Positions 45,412 to 45,478 of a DNA stretch of 45,478 nt are shown piece after piece. This stretch comes from Jezberella montanilacus. Lineage in GTDB: Bacteria; Pseudomonadota; Gammaproteobacteria; Burkholderiales; Burkholderiaceae_B. Every line of letters begins with the position of its first letter. Position 1 is the first letter of the stretch. The position numbers and the translations under genes are program-made. Location of the stretch: NCBI RefSeq assembly GCF_003003055.1, contig NZ_PVTV01000004.1:1-45478 (forward strand), written 5' to 3'. The notes under the pieces are model-generated. The model was not told the DNA's origin. It saw only the letters and a list, made by a program, of their open reading frames with translations, and ran no database searches.

Positions 45412-45477
45412 TCATTTAGAAACGACGGCTCCGGTTGTTGAACTGCTTTTCCATTCAGACACGTACTCAAGCGGCGT
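45412..45477 (-). pseudogene. possible C-terminal tail of a transposase or integrase (very tentative)
   Basis: Reading in from the window edge, one frame gives TPLEYVSEWKSSS and stops at 45412 after 21 codons. TPxEY at the end of a protein is common in DDE (rve) transposases. Too short to be sure; an alternative frame over the same bases may instead belong to the neighbouring hypothetical gene. Confidence 0.25.
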
Positions 45478-45478
45478 T

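Overview
The window looks like a chromosomal segment of a beta-proteobacterium of the Burkholderiales, most likely Alcaligenaceae. I infer this from the gene families and gene order (yebC-purD-hemF-nadD-rsfS-rlmH-maf; a carbon-nitrogen hydrolase next to tldD; aroG followed by glcDEF), the form of the 5S rRNA tail, an H-NS protein of the beta-proteobacterial type and moderate G+C. No species can be named from sequence alone.

Layout. Positions 1-170 are the 3' end of a 5S rRNA gene (end of an rRNA operon) and two strong hairpin terminators. Positions 190-1338 hold an SQD1/SqdB-type UDP-sulfoquinovose synthase gene on the minus strand. Positions 1545-6707 are a tight minus-strand housekeeping operon (yebC, purD, hemF, nadD, rsfS, rlmH, maf) with many overlapping stop/start codons. 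Positions 6821-12104 hold a quinone oxidoreductase, fbp, and pepN immediately behind an H-NS-like gene. Positions 12228-20958 run on the plus strand: nitrilase-family hydrolase, tldD, DAHP synthase, an LDHD-type FAD oxidase, then glcD, glcE and glcF. Positions 21069-30719 include the three-gene proton-translocating transhydrogenase, mnmA, a GST, purB, a cytochrome c', an enol-lactonase-like hydrolase, a cytochrome b561 and the first gene of a ugp-type ABC importer. That importer (29679-33844) is followed by cyanase and a secreted protein with duplicated domains.

A promoter, a predicted three-way-junction RNA and a tRNA-Met(CAT) (35850-36077) close the core region. From there to the window end the content is accessory: a relic of an IS3-family orfA, a 53-codon stump of a type I methylase (hsdM) whose ATG overlaps the stop of a 1806-residue helicase-nuclease, a long noncoding AT-rich stretch with a 20-bp hairpin, an EVE-like/HNH modification-dependent endonuclease, an HD-domain protein flanked by related palindromes, and an open frame with a possible helix-turn-helix but no good start. 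This looks like a decayed defence island inserted or accreted beside the tRNA.

How the parts work together. The core genes cover ribosome maturation (rlmH, rsfS), NAD and purine synthesis (nadD, purD, purB), haem synthesis (hemF), NADPH supply (pntA1/A2/B), glycolate or 2-hydroxyacid oxidation (glcDEF plus paralogue), peptide turnover (pepN, tldD) and uptake of a glycerol-3-phosphate-like or sugar substrate. The most interesting item is the helicase-nuclease: a DUF4011-type N-terminus, a superfamily 1 helicase split by a very long helical insert, a PD-(D/E)XK nuclease of the MTES_1575/Vsr kind, and a C-terminal domain that reads like the GreA/GreB C-terminal domain. That suggests a defence enzyme able to contact RNA polymerase.
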